From Myxococcota bacterium (GTDB taxonomy: Bacteria; Myxococcota_C; UBA6777), in assembly GCA_023150835.1 (NCBI GenBank), contig JAKLKB010000008.1:1-64000 (forward strand): a DNA stretch of 64,000 nt. Reading direction: 5' to 3'. Positions 26,697-35,103 of this stretch are shown here, piece after piece. The notes under the pieces are model-generated. The model ran no database searches and was not told where the DNA came from. It saw only the letters and a program-made list of their open reading frames with translations. The stretch's first letter is position 1. Each line of letters starts with the position of its first letter. The position numbers and the translations under genes were made by a program.

Positions 26697-28520
26697 TCAA
26701 GCGTCGGTGTTGGCCTTGGCTTCGAGTTCTTGCCAACGGGCATAGAGCTGATCGACTTGTTGTTGGGCGGTTTGCATCTCGGTGTAGCTTTGTTGAAGGG
26801 CGCGGGGATCGCGGGCGGTGATGGGGTCTTGGAGGCGGGCTTGACAGGCGGCGAGGTGTTCTTCGGCGGCAAAGATTTTTTCTTCGATCTGGGCGAATTC
26901 TTTCTGCTCCATGTACGTGAGGGTGTTTTTGCGTTTTTTGGCGGGTGGTGAGGCGATGGGAGCGGGGGAGGCGGGGAGTTGTTTGACGTTGCGTTTTTGT
27001 TCTTTGCGATGGCTTTCCCATTGAGAGAATCCTGCAAAAAAGCCGTTGCTTCCGTCTTCTTCGAGGCTTAACACGATGTCGGTCACGTTGTCGAGGATGT
27101 AGCGGTCATGGGTGATCAAGACGAGTGCTCCTTGAAAATCGAGGAGGCTTTCTTCGAGGAGTTCAAGGGTCGGGATATCGAGGTCGTTGGTGGGTTCGTC
27201 CATCAGGAGGATATCGGCGGGTTGGAGCATAAGGCGTGCGAGTTGGATGCGGGCTTGCTCGCCCCCCGAAAGCAGGCCGACTTTGAGGCCAAGTTGTTCA
27301 TCACGAAACAGAAAACGGCGGGCCCAGCTTACGATGTGCATCGGCTTGCCTTGGTAGATCACGCGATCGTTGTCGGCAGCGAGGGCTTCTTGGAGGGTTT
27401 GGTTGAGATCGAGTGAAGCGCGATCTTGTTCAAATCGCAAGATCTTGAGTTGATCAGCGCGCTGAATCGTCCCTGTATCGGGGGACATCTCATCTGCGAG
27501 GATCTTGATCAGCGTGGTTTTCCCCGAGCCATTGGTGCCGATCAAGCCGAGGCGCATCCCGGGGCGGAGTTTCAGGCTGAGATTTGAAAAAAGTGTCCGC
27601 CCGCCGAGAGATTTGCTGATGCCTTGGGCGACGAGGAGTTCTTTGGTTTTTCGGCCTGTGTCGTCAAGGGCGATCTGTGCGCTGCGCTGGCTGGCACTTT
27701 GGCGATCGCGAAGGCCGGACAGTTCTTGGATCAGGCGTTCTGCTTCTTGGATGCGGGCTTTGGCTTTGGTGGTACGGGCTTTGGGGCCGCGTTGGAGCCA
27801 TTCGGTTTCACGGCGAACTTTGCTTTGCAGCGATTGTTCTTGGCTTGCGAGGGCTTGGAGATATTCGTCGCGCAAGGTAAGAAAGCGCGAGTAGTTTCCG
27901 CTGCTTCGGAAGATCCCGCCTTCGTAAACGGCGTTTAGTTCCATCACGACGGTGGTTGCGCGTTCCAAGAAAAAGCGGTCATGGGTGACGACCAAGAAGG
28001 CGAATCCGCCTTGGCGCAAGAGGTCTTCAAGCCACAAGATGCCCTCGACGTCGAGGTGGTTGGTGGGTTCGTCAAGCAACAATAGGTCAGGTTCGGTGGC
28101 GAGGGCGCGGGCGATATCAAGACGCTTTTTCCAACCGCCCGACAGCAGCGTTGCGGGTTGCGTGGCATCGCGAAAACCTGCCCGACTCAACGCGATCTGC
28201 ACGTTGACTTGCTTTTGCAGATCATCCAACGGAGCGTCGCGTACAGCTTCGCGCAAGACATCTTCAACGCTCATCCCTTCGGAGAATCGGGAGACTTGGG
28301 GGACGTAGCTTAGGCGCGTATCGCGGCGCAACGAGCGATTCCCTGTGTCGGGTGTGTCCACTCCCGCGAGGATCTTGAGTAAGGTCGATTTGCCTGCGCC
28401 GTTCGGCCCGATCAGTCCGATGCGATCTCCTTCAAATATCCCCATCGACAAGCCTTGGAATAAAAAACGCCCTTGCATCGACTTGCTGATATCTTGGCAG
28501 CTTAGAAGCACTTCGGCCAT
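26697..28520 (-). CDS. uup: ABC-F family ATPase, Uup-like
   Basis: 607 residues with two ABC ATPase domains and no membrane segment. Domain 1 has Walker A GPNGAGKST (38-46), signature LSGGW, and Walker B LLLLDEPTNHLD. Domain 2 has GTNGSGKTT, LSGGEQ, and ILLMDEPTNDLD. The linker (~240-300) is charged and contains KARTTKAKARIQEAERL, and the C-terminus (~535-607) is a Gln/Glu/Ala coiled coil. That C-terminal coiled coil is the hallmark of Uup, which acts on ribosomes or in tolerance of replication and recombination stress. ATG at 28520 with GAGGAT upstream. It appears monocistronic, and the repeat-rich zone begins just upstream. Confidence 0.93.
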   Translation of the reverse strand: MAEVLLSCQDISKSMQGRFLFQGLSMGIFEGDRIGLIGPNGAGKSTLLKILAGVDTPDTGNRSLRRDTRLSYVPQVSRFSEGMSVEDVLREAVRDAPLDDLQKQVNVQIALSRAGFRDATQPATLLSGGWKKRLDIARALATEPDLLLLDEPTNHLDVEGILWLEDLLRQGGFAFLVVTHDRFFLERATTVVMELNAVYEGGIFRSSGNYSRFLTLRDEYLQALASQEQSLQSKVRRETEWLQRGPKARTTKAKARIQEAERLIQELSGLRDRQSASQRSAQIALDDTGRKTKELLVAQGISKSLGGRTLFSNLSLKLRPGMRLGLIGTNGSGKTTLIKILADEMSPDTGTIQRADQLKILRFEQDRASLDLNQTLQEALAADNDRVIYQGKPMHIVSWARRFLFRDEQLGLKVGLLSGGEQARIQLARLMLQPADILLMDEPTNDLDIPTLELLEESLLDFQGALVLITHDRYILDNVTDIVLSLEEDGSNGFFAGFSQWESHRKEQKRNVKQLPASPAPIASPPAKKRKNTLTYMEQKEFAQIEEKIFAAEEHLAACQARLQDPITARDPRALQQSYTEMQTAQQQVDQLYARWQELEAKANTDA

Positions 28521-28703
28521 CGCGGATCATCCTCATGTTTGCGTGCGTTCGATCATTCTCCCCAAGCGCTCTTGGGGCTGTGCGCGATCCTTCTAGCGCG
28601 TCGTGGGGTTCTTGGCAAACCCTCGACCCTCTGGACTCGGTACATCCGCGCTCTTCTCCCTGACAGAGAAAGGCCGCTTGATATCTCTCAGCAAAGCAGC
28701 AAC

Positions 28704-28843
28704 TTGTGGGATGGTTTTTGGGGCGTTGCCCCACGCCCCACAAGGGACCGATGGCCCCTTGACCCCATATCGGCGGGACGAATAGAGGTTTTTCAAACCC
28801 ACAACGGCTCCGCTTGACAAGACGCAAATACGGCTTTTTTTTA
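28704..28843. repeat. Double-hairpin intergenic repeat (family A, copy 2, reversed) with T-rich end
   Basis: Relative to copy 1 it runs in reverse: gccccttgaccccatatcgg, then the conserved tail gaggtttttcaaaccca and cgctcctgc-like bases, closing with a run of eight T. The tail is shared with the copies at 40358 and 56822. Confidence 0.7.
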
Positions 28844-28865
28844 GAATTGTGTTGCTTCGATCAGG

Positions 28866-29089
28866 ATAGGACTTACGCTGTTGGTAGCGCTCCCACCTAC
28901 GCATAAGCACGATCAAAAAAATCAAACGCTCGGATGCACCGCAGTTTTTTCTTCGTGCTTGTGCTTATTTTCATCGGGGAGCGCTATGAAAAGGGAAACC
29001 CTGAGATATCAGAACGTTGTAGGGGCGGTTCGCGAACCGCCCACGCCCGAACATGAGCCTTTTTCGTATCGAACTGCGTAAGTCCTATA
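28866..29089. mobile_element. MITE-like element with ATAGGACTTACGC ends (family C, copy 1)
   Basis: 224 bp. The left end is ATAGGACTTACGCTGTT and the right end AACTGCGTAAGTCCTAT, an inverted repeat with one mismatch. Inside is a perfect 20-base palindrome GGGCGGTTCGCGAACCGCCC (29023-29042). No transposase is encoded. Sequence beyond the right end (TTGATGAAGAA) is also shared with copy 3, so the mobile unit may be slightly longer. Confidence 0.82.
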
Positions 29090-29170
29090 TTGATGAAGAA
29101 GTTTTTTTGAGCAAAGGGACCGAAGGTGCAGATATCATACGGCCAAATCGAGCGGCGAAAGGCAGGCAGC

Positions 29171-29680
29171 ATGGATACAAAAGCGGTCTTTGGGTTCGTC
29201 GATCCAAAAGTGCGGAACGCAGCGTTGCAAGTTGCCGAACAGTTGCGCAGGTTGGGCGTTCGTTTTGCGCTTGCGGGTGGTTTGGCTGTTGGGGTGCATG
29301 GCTACGTGCGAGCAACCAAAGACGTCGACTTTCTTGTGGGCGAAGAAGCCTTTGAACATCACGGACTGTTCGTCACATTCAAGGCGGGTGTGCCGATTCA
29401 AGTCGACGGTATCCAAGTAGATTATCTGTCCGCTTTTTCTTTGGGAGAGCACCTCGTCCAAGACTTAGAACATCCGTCTGTTTGCGACGGACTGCCCGTT
29501 GTTTCCATCGAGTCGTTGATCTACATGAAGTTGGTTGCAAGGCGAAGACAAGATCAGTTGGATGTGATCCAGCTGATCAAAGCGGGCGCAAATACCCGTT
29601 CCCTTCGTCGTTATCTTCAAGAACACGCCGCAGATCAACTCCCTCTCTTTGAAGAGCTGCTTGAAGAAGCCGAAAAATAA
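29171..29680 (+). CDS. Stand-alone nucleotidyltransferase-fold protein (AbiEii-like)
   Basis: 169 residues from ATG 29171. The fold is that of a minimal nucleotidyltransferase: GG at 36-37 (FALAGGLAVGVHGY), Asp51-Val-Asp53 in KDVDFLV, and the downstream strand SIESLIYMKLVARRRQDQLD with a KLxA-type helix. These match the AbiEii/MNT-type group, toxins or nucleotide-modifying enzymes of defence and toxin-antitoxin systems. No antitoxin gene (AbiEi or HEPN) lies next to it. It is framed by two MITE-like elements, 82 bases before and 8 bases after. It could be a mobile orphan or a cellular enzyme; the substrate is unknown. Confidence 0.85.
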   Translation: MDTKAVFGFVDPKVRNAALQVAEQLRRLGVRFALAGGLAVGVHGYVRATKDVDFLVGEEAFEHHGLFVTFKAGVPIQVDGIQVDYLSAFSLGEHLVQDLEHPSVCDGLPVVSIESLIYMKLVARRRQDQLDVIQLIKAGANTRSLRRYLQEHAADQLPLFEELLEEAEK

Positions 29681-29687
29681 GCTGAAA

Positions 29688-29862
29688 ATAGGACTTACGC
29701 GGTTGGGGTTGTGTTGTGGGGTTGGAACCCCACGCCCGGGCCTTAGAGCGCGGCTCTATGGACCCCGTGTTCGCGGGGAGATCGATGGTATTTCAAACAA
29801 GCAGCACAGCCGCTTGAAGTACTGCGAGTACGGGGTTTTTTTGTCAACAGCGTAAGTCCTAT
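29688..29862. mobile_element. MITE-like element with ATAGGACTTACGC ends (family C, copy 2)
   Basis: 175 bp. The left end is ATAGGACTTACGCGGTTG and the right end CAACAGCGTAAGTCCTAT. It starts 8 bases after the nucleotidyltransferase stop and ends 17 bases before the next start codon. The interior differs from copy 1 and includes tggggttggaacccca and a terminator-like hairpin. Confidence 0.82.
29819..29842 (+). terminator. Intrinsic terminator-like hairpin inside MITE copy 2
   Basis: The stem-loop GTACTGCGAGTAC (5-bp perfect stem) is followed by GGGG and seven T. It would stop transcripts leaving the nucleotidyltransferase gene on the + strand. The stem is short, so strength is uncertain. Confidence 0.5.
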
Positions 29863-29878
29863 GAAAAGGTAAAAAAAG

Positions 29879-30223
29879 ATGTTGCTTTGGTGGAAACAAC
29901 AGCAAAAGAACCCGATGCCCGAGAGGCCCTTGCATCCGAAGTGGTTGTGGGCGTTTGTGATCGTGTTGATCGGTTTGACGGGACTAGGGGTGTGGATCGA
30001 GGCGAATCTTCCGTTGGATCCGCAGCGACGGACGATGCTTGCAGACCCGACGTACGCCTACGAAAGAAACCTCAGCATCGCTTTGATGATCGGCCTAAGT
30101 GCGTCTTTGTTGGTGCGTTGGCGTTCGCAGTATGGGTATCTGATCCGTTATGGTGTGTATTGGCTCGTAGGGGTGGGCGGTTTGATGATCGGCTATGCTG
30201 CTTGGTACGGGCTTTTGTGGTAG
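29879..30223 (+). CDS. Small inner-membrane protein of unknown function
   Basis: 114 residues from ATG 29879, AAGG upstream in AAAAGGTAAAAAAAG. Three hydrophobic segments are visible at ~23-42 (WLWAFVIVLIGLTGLGVWI), ~66-80 (SIALMIGLSASLLV) and ~92-112 (YWLVGVGGLMIGYAAWYGL). The loop between the first two contains a Pro/Arg stretch. No family is recognised. It sits between a MITE-like element and the convergent ADP-ribosylglycohydrolase gene (8-base gap). An overlapping + frame of 123 codons is its shadow. Confidence 0.7.
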   Translation: MLLWWKQQQKNPMPERPLHPKWLWAFVIVLIGLTGLGVWIEANLPLDPQRRTMLADPTYAYERNLSIALMIGLSASLLVRWRSQYGYLIRYGVYWLVGVGGLMIGYAAWYGLLW

Positions 30224-30231
30224 AGGCCAAA

Positions 30232-31353
30232 TCAATAGGGCGGAAACAGTCGACGTAGCCCGTGCAACAAAACAACGCAGAAGAAAAAAGCGTTGCGCAA
30301 GGGCAAGAGTGGCCAAGCCAGCTTGATGGGTGGGAGGGCGTGGGCGAGGGCGTGAGCAAGCCGTTTCATCCAAGCGAGAGATCGGGGGAGATCGCGTAGT
30401 CCGAGCCTCCAAGCAGACGGCATCTGTTCGGGAGGGGTATTTGCGCCTACGATGCCCCCGACGATCGCTGCTACGGTATCGGTATCTCCGCCAAGGCGGA
30501 TCGCGGCTTCTACCGCAGCACGAAGATCTCCAAGGTATCGCAACCAACAAAAGATCGCGATCGGAACGGTATGGTTGATGTAGCCCGTCACTCCGCGCTG
30601 TAAGCCAAGTGCGTTCGCAGCTTCCGATGCTTCGGCGTCTTGCGAAAGATATTTGCGGACGGTCAGCAAAGCATCGTGTAAGGCGTCTCCTTCGGCGTAG
30701 AGCATAAGCTGATCGAGAAGCTCGCAGGGAGTGTGGCTTGGAGCGGATGGAGAGAGCAGACCAGCATGGAGGCGGGCGGCGCAAGCGATCAGGAATGCGC
30801 CAGCTTCGGCTTGTGGGTCTGTATGAGTGAGTCGCGTGCTGATCTTGACGAATAGGCGGAGTTGATCGAGATCGTGGCAAACAAGGCCGAGGATCGGGGC
30901 GCGCATGGCAGGCCCGTTTCCTGCGGAAAATACGCCGCTTTGGTGGGGTGGGAAGCCGAGCCAAAGCTTGAGGATGGCGCGCAACGTCGCAAAGCCCACC
31001 CCTGCGGGCAAACCAAGCAACCATCCCCGCAGTCGCCATGCAAGCGAGCGCCCAAAGCGCTGCGGATCGCCTTGGGCCGCAAGCCAAGCTTGGGCGGTCA
31101 TGCAGTGGTGTTCGGTATCGTCGCTGATCATGCCGTAGCGACCGACAAAAGCGTGTTCGATCGGGGCTGTTCCAAACAGCCGAAACGCACGTCGTGAAGG
31201 GATGCCTTCGCGTGGAAGCCCCACCGCGTCACCGAGCGCAAGGCCCCATAAACATCCGAGGATCTGGGCCTCGGTGGCTTGAGGGGGGCGAAAGACTAGA
31301 GCAGAGGCGTCTTGGGCCGTCGGATGGGCTGTTTGAAGAGGAGACGTAGGCAT
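30232..31353 (-). CDS. ADP-ribosylglycohydrolase (DraG/ARH family)
   Basis: 373 residues with the metal-binding signatures of the ARH fold: GCLWGLALGDAVG at ~33-45, MISDDTEH at ~75-82 (the first Mg site, usually T/SDDT), and GGDTDTVAAIVGGIVGA near 298-314 (the second site). These enzymes hydrolyse ADP-ribose from proteins (as DraG does for dinitrogenase reductase) or from other targets. No ADP-ribosyltransferase was found in the window. The C-terminal ~45 residues are extra, hydrophobic and basic, and could contact the membrane. The ribosome site is weak (AGAAAGG about 13 bases upstream). It converges on the small membrane-protein gene. Confidence 0.92.
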   Translation of the reverse strand: MPTSPLQTAHPTAQDASALVFRPPQATEAQILGCLWGLALGDAVGLPREGIPSRRAFRLFGTAPIEHAFVGRYGMISDDTEHHCMTAQAWLAAQGDPQRFGRSLAWRLRGWLLGLPAGVGFATLRAILKLWLGFPPHQSGVFSAGNGPAMRAPILGLVCHDLDQLRLFVKISTRLTHTDPQAEAGAFLIACAARLHAGLLSPSAPSHTPCELLDQLMLYAEGDALHDALLTVRKYLSQDAEASEAANALGLQRGVTGYINHTVPIAIFCWLRYLGDLRAAVEAAIRLGGDTDTVAAIVGGIVGANTPPEQMPSAWRLGLRDLPRSLAWMKRLAHALAHALPPIKLAWPLLPLRNAFFFCVVLLHGLRRLFPPY

Positions 31354-31507
31354 GGGTGGTATGGGCCTTTCTTGATCGAGTCACCTGTTGAACTTTTGAG
31401 TGGGTGAGGCCGTCCACGCGATGCGTGCTGTTCGGCAAAAGCAGCGCGATCCTCGCCCCTCCAAGCGATAAAGCGGAGGGCTAAAAAGATCACCGCTTTT
31501 TATCCCT

Positions 31508-31560
31508 CACGGGGTCAAGGGGCCTTCGGTCCCTTGCGGGGCGTGGTACCTCGCCCCACA
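31508..31560. repeat. Double-hairpin intergenic repeat (family A, copy 3, shortened)
   Basis: It reads ACGGGGTCAAGGGGCC, then TTCGGTCCCTTGCGGGG and CGCCCCACAA. The first hairpin is altered but the order of blocks is that of copies 1 and 5. Confidence 0.6.
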
Positions 31561-31569
31561 ACATCAATC

Positions 31570-31707
31570 AACTGCGTAAGTCTTGTATTGATGGGGGGTA
31601 CGCAGTTGAAAAGGGAAACCGTGAAGAATCAACCCGTTGTAGGGGCGGTTCGCGAACCGCCCGCGCCCAAACATGGGCCTTTTTCGTATCGAACTGCGTA
31701 AGTCCTA
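31570..31707. mobile_element. MITE-like element with ATAGGACTTACGC-type ends (family C, copy 3 plus a second end)
   Basis: The right end AACTGCGTAAGTCCTAT (31691-31707) pairs with a truncated left end TACGCAGTT (31599-31607). The perfect 20-base palindrome GGGCGGTTCGCGAACCGCCC is at 31643-31662. A degenerate second right end (AACTGCGTAAGTCTTGT) abuts at 31570, suggesting nested or repeated insertion. The right half matches copy 1 closely. Confidence 0.72.
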
Positions 31708-31737
31708 TCTTGATGAAGAAAAAAGGAAAAAGAAAAG

Positions 31738-32169
31738 ATGTTTACCGAAGACATAGAGATCCAAGAAGGTTTATCGATACCCTCCTCGGAGGTGTCGTTT
31801 CGTTATGCACGCAGCGGTGGTCCGGGAGGACAGCATGTGAACAAAGTCGAGAGCAAGGTGATCTTGTTTTTCGATATCGCGGGTTCGCCGTCGTTAAGCG
31901 AGGAACAGCGGGCCTTGTTGTTGGAGCGTTTGCAGAGTCGCTTGGACAAGGATGGGGTATTGCAGTTGACAGCGCAGCGTTTTCGTAGTCAATACCGAAA
32001 TCGTGAGGACGCGATCGAGCGATTTCGGCTGTTGTTGGCAGAGGCTTTGACCGAAGAAGCCGAGCGCAAGCCCACCCGCACCCCGTATTTTGTGGAGCGC
32101 CGCCGCCTTGAAAACAAGCGCCTGCGCGCCCAACGCAAGCAAGACCGCAACTGGCGTTGGGACGACTAA
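31738..32169 (+). CDS. arfB: Alternative ribosome-rescue factor, peptidyl-tRNA hydrolase
   Basis: 143 residues from ATG 31738, with AAGGA upstream. ArfB releases nascent peptide from ribosomes stalled at mRNA ends. The catalytic GGQ is at 30-32 within RSGGPGGQHVNKVESKV, and the basic C-terminal tail (RRRLENKRLRAQRKQDRNWRW) that inserts in the empty mRNA channel is present. Length is typical, and the lack of a codon-recognition domain distinguishes it from release factors 1 and 2. The start lies 30 bases after a MITE end, so the element may have supplied or displaced its promoter. Confidence 0.95.
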   Translation: MFTEDIEIQEGLSIPSSEVSFRYARSGGPGGQHVNKVESKVILFFDIAGSPSLSEEQRALLLERLQSRLDKDGVLQLTAQRFRSQYRNREDAIERFRLLLAEALTEEAERKPTRTPYFVERRRLENKRLRAQRKQDRNWRWDD

Positions 32170-32250
32170 GGCAGAGGCTTGACTTTTGTCGATGGCTTGA
32201 ACACCAGTTTGTTTTCGTCGATGGGACGGGATGGAGAGCGCTTGGTTGTA

Positions 32251-32257
32251 GAGGAGG
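32251..32257 (+). promoter_or_regulatory. Ribosome-binding site that decides the DUF445 start
   Basis: GAGGAGG stands 5 bases before an in-frame GTG at 32263. It is far better than anything before the ATG at 32221 or the TTG at 32179, so the downstream GTG start is preferred. Confidence 0.6.
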
Positions 32258-32262
32258 CATCG

Positions 32263-33459
32263 GTGGGCGTTGTGCTGTTGTACCTTGCGATCCCTGTGAC
32301 AAGCGCGTTGGTGGGGTGGGGGACCAATGTTCTTGCGATCAAGATGATGTTTTTTCCGTTGGAGGCTGTGGGCAAACCGCCTTTTTTGGGATGGCAAGGG
32401 ATCATCCCTGCGAAGGTGCGGAAGATGGCGACGATCTGCGTGGAGATGATCTTGGGCCGCTTGATCAGCGTGCGAGAGATGTTTGATCGCCTTGAGCCGC
32501 TACGGGTGGCCGAAGAACTGAGGCCGCTGTTGGAGCAGACGACCGAACGGGTGGTGGCGGGCGTGATCTCCGAGCAGTATCCGCGCCTGTGGGAAGGTCT
32601 TCCTGCGATCGTCAAAGAGCGCACTTACAAACGCCTACACAAAGAACTGCCTGTTGTGGTCGAAGAGATCATGCAAGAACTGCAACTGCATATCGAAGAG
32701 ATCTGCGACGTGCGGCAGATGGTAATCGAGGCGTTTGTGCGCGACAAAGCCCTGCTCAATGCGTTGTTTTTGCGCTGTGGTAGCAAAGAGTTTGAATTCA
32801 TCGGTCGTTCGGGACTGTACTTTGGATTCTTGTTTGGCCTTGTGCAGATGGGGATCTGGATCGTGGTGAAGCCTTGGTGGTTGTTGCCGTTGGCTGGGCT
32901 GATCGTGGGGTATGCGACCAATTGGCTTGCGTTGAAGATGGTGTTTGAGCCGCGTGAACCGATGAAGTTCGGCCCTTTTGCGTGGCAAGGATTGTTTTTG
33001 AAGCGACAGCGCGAAGTCTCCCAAGAATACGCCGCGATCTTCGCACGCGAAGTTTTGAATGGAAAAAATCTGATTGAAGCGATCTTGCGTGGACCTGCGG
33101 CAGATCGGTTGTTTGCGGTGATCGAGCATCACTTGAAGCGAGCAATCGATGAATCATCGGGATATTCGAAGCCGCTGATTCAGGTGGTGGCTGGAACGGC
33201 CCAATACATCGCAATGAAGGAGCGGATCGCCAAGCGCGTGATCGAGGAGATGCCGATGGCGCTTAGCCGTCTGCATCAATACACGGACGAGGCCCTTGGG
33301 ATCGAAGAGACTTTGCGCAACAAGATGAATGAGCTTCCTCCCGCAGATTTTGAAGGGATCTTGCGCCCGATATTTCAGGAAGATGAGTGGATCTTGATCG
33401 CTGTGGGGGCATTGTTGGGACTGTTGGTGGGGTTTGCGCAATTGGGGTTTCTGTTTTAA
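32263..33459 (+). CDS. DUF445 family membrane protein
   Basis: 398 residues from the GTG at 32263; ATG 32221 is possible and would add a polar leader. The first hydrophobic segment (VVLLYLAIPVTSALVGWGTNVLAIKMMF) carries the family hallmark TNxLAIKMxF, repeated later in the protein as ATNWLALKMVFEP. The middle is a long amphipathic helical region (~60-190), and the last helix is ILIAVGALLGLLVGFAQLGFLF. Families of this type (YheB in Bacillus) are inner-membrane proteins of unclear function, reported around spore coats or cell division. It lies just before the wax ester synthase gene and may be co-transcribed. Confidence 0.85.
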   Translation: MGVVLLYLAIPVTSALVGWGTNVLAIKMMFFPLEAVGKPPFLGWQGIIPAKVRKMATICVEMILGRLISVREMFDRLEPLRVAEELRPLLEQTTERVVAGVISEQYPRLWEGLPAIVKERTYKRLHKELPVVVEEIMQELQLHIEEICDVRQMVIEAFVRDKALLNALFLRCGSKEFEFIGRSGLYFGFLFGLVQMGIWIVVKPWWLLPLAGLIVGYATNWLALKMVFEPREPMKFGPFAWQGLFLKRQREVSQEYAAIFAREVLNGKNLIEAILRGPAADRLFAVIEHHLKRAIDESSGYSKPLIQVVAGTAQYIAMKERIAKRVIEEMPMALSRLHQYTDEALGIEETLRNKMNELPPADFEGILRPIFQEDEWILIAVGALLGLLVGFAQLGFLF

Positions 33460-33567
33460 GGGTCGTGTTGGTGTTTGTTCGCAGAGGTGCGGGTGCGCCA
33501 AGGAGAGGGTCCCCAAGCGGGCGACGTTTGGGAGGATGAGGCGAGCGAGGAAGAAGTGGAGAAGGCG

Positions 33568-35091
33568 ATGCAACAAGGTGTGTTAAGGGAGCCGATGTCG
33601 CCCGTCGATGCGGCTTGGTTGAGCATGGAAGAACCGACCAATTTGATGATGATCTCGGGGGTGATGCAATTTGCCCAGCCGATCGAGAAAGAAGCGTTGT
33701 GCCGTGTGTTGATGGAGCGGCTGGTGGGGCCGTATCGACGTTTTCGGCAGCGGGTGGTGGAGCCTGCGGTGGGGATCGGCGCACCGTATTGGGAGGAGGT
33801 GGAGTCTTTTTCTTTGGAAAATCATCTCGTGGAGATGGATATCGCCGCGCCCTACGATCGCTTGACGTACCAAAACCAAGTGAGCGTGTTGTTGAGCGAG
33901 CCGTTGGATCGGGACAATCCGCTTTGGTGTATGCACTTGTTGCGAGAGAATGGGGAGATTCGAGCGATCTTTGTGCGGGTACATCATTGTATTGCCGATG
34001 GCATCGCGCTGGTGGTGGTGCTGTTGTCGATGGCCGATCCAACCGAAGGCTCGGAGAACTCGACTCTTGCGGAATCCGAAGCTGTGCAAGGTGGTGCTGG
34101 AGGGCGGGAGGCAGCGGTGGAGTCGGACACGTTGTTTGATCGGCTGCGTGGTTTGGGCGATCTTGCGCGGACAGCGATGGACAGCGGCGTGTTTCAAGCG
34201 GCGAAACAAGCAAGCGAACAAGTGATGGAGCAGTTGTCGACGCGAGCAAGCGGCGTGTTTCAGCAAGTACGGGAACTTTCGTCGAAGCTGCTTGATGGGG
34301 GGCGAGATTTGTTGCAACGCCCCGATCATTGGGCTGATCAAGTGCGTATCAGCGCGCAAGGTTTGTTGGCCCCTGTGCGCTTGTTGTTGGAACGCGATGA
34401 ACCCGCAACACGTTTTCGTGGTCCCCTTGGGACGGCCAAAAAGGTGGCTTGGTCTCCACCGATCCCGTTGTCGGATATCAAAGCCCTTCGCACGACAACG
34501 CACGTAACGGTGAACGATATCTTGATGGCTGCGATGACGGGCGCTTTGCGGCGGTATTTGTTGCAACATGGCGAATCGCTCGATGGGATCGAGCTTCGTG
34601 CGGCGATCCCTGTGAATCTGCGACCGATCGAAGAAGCCAAGCGCCTTGGGAATGCGTTTGGTTTGGTGTTTGTGCAGCTTCCTGTGGGCGAAGAAAGCCG
34701 AGAGATCCGCACGTTGCAGATCAAAACACAGATGGATGAGCTCAAACGATCTCCCGAAGCCTTGGTGACGTTGGGGATCTTGCGCGCTGTGGGCTTTACA
34801 CCTTCCGAGATCAAGCGATGGTTTGTGGAGATCTTTGGTCGTCGGCTGACTTGCGTGATGACGAACGTTCCGGGGCCGCAGCAGCCATTGCGGATGGCAG
34901 GGCAGCCGTTGGAAACCTTGATGTTTTGGGTTCCACAGACAGGGCGTTTGGGGCTTGGCGTGAGCCTCTTGAGTTATGCGGGCAGTGTGCGTTTGGGCGT
35001 TGCGGTGGATGCCGGATTGATCGATGATCCCGATGCCATCGTGCAAGCATTTCAAGAAGAGATCGCAGCGATGATGCGCGATCGATCGTGA
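33568..35091 (+). CDS. Wax ester synthase/diacylglycerol acyltransferase (WS/DGAT)
   Basis: About 507 residues from ATG 33568 (GGAGAAGG upstream; ATG 33595 is an alternative). The enzyme joins acyl-CoA to fatty alcohol or diacylglycerol to make neutral storage lipid. Visible motifs are the N-terminal MSPVDAAWLSMEEPTNLMMI, the catalytic HHxxxDG as HHCIADG (139-145), the NDILMAAMTGALRRYL helix, NVPGPQQPL, and the C-terminal LLSYAGSVRLGVAVDAG. A Ser/Glu-rich, Gln-rich insertion (~150-260) separates the two halves and is longer than in Acinetobacter AtfA. The next gene, an acyltransferase, starts 12 bases later, so this is an operon for storage lipids. Confidence 0.93.
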   Translation: MQQGVLREPMSPVDAAWLSMEEPTNLMMISGVMQFAQPIEKEALCRVLMERLVGPYRRFRQRVVEPAVGIGAPYWEEVESFSLENHLVEMDIAAPYDRLTYQNQVSVLLSEPLDRDNPLWCMHLLRENGEIRAIFVRVHHCIADGIALVVVLLSMADPTEGSENSTLAESEAVQGGAGGREAAVESDTLFDRLRGLGDLARTAMDSGVFQAAKQASEQVMEQLSTRASGVFQQVRELSSKLLDGGRDLLQRPDHWADQVRISAQGLLAPVRLLLERDEPATRFRGPLGTAKKVAWSPPIPLSDIKALRTTTHVTVNDILMAAMTGALRRYLLQHGESLDGIELRAAIPVNLRPIEEAKRLGNAFGLVFVQLPVGEESREIRTLQIKTQMDELKRSPEALVTLGILRAVGFTPSEIKRWFVEIFGRRLTCVMTNVPGPQQPLRMAGQPLETLMFWVPQTGRLGLGVSLLSYAGSVRLGVAVDAGLIDDPDAIVQAFQEEIAAMMRDRS

Positions 35092-35103
35092 GGAGAGAGT
35101 TGG

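Larger units (their letters stand above)
28521..29170. other. Repeat-filled intergenic region, 650 bp
   Basis: It contains the ABC-F promoter side, a family A double-hairpin copy (28704-28843) and a MITE-like element with ATAGGACTTACGC ends (28866-29089). Open frames here are the repeats read in various phases. No unique gene was seen. Confidence 0.6.
31354..31737. other. Repeat-filled intergenic region, 384 bp
   Basis: It contains a reduced family A copy (31508-31560), an isolated MITE end (AACTGCGTAAGTC at 31570), and MITE copy 3 (31597-31707). It separates the divergent ADP-ribosylglycohydrolase and arfB genes, so promoters for both must lie among the repeats. No other gene was seen. Confidence 0.6.

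Noticed and set aside
29171..29680. Complete toxin-antitoxin or abortive-infection pair.
   Set aside because: Only the nucleotidyltransferase is present. The adjacent small membrane protein has no antitoxin features and lies beyond a MITE.
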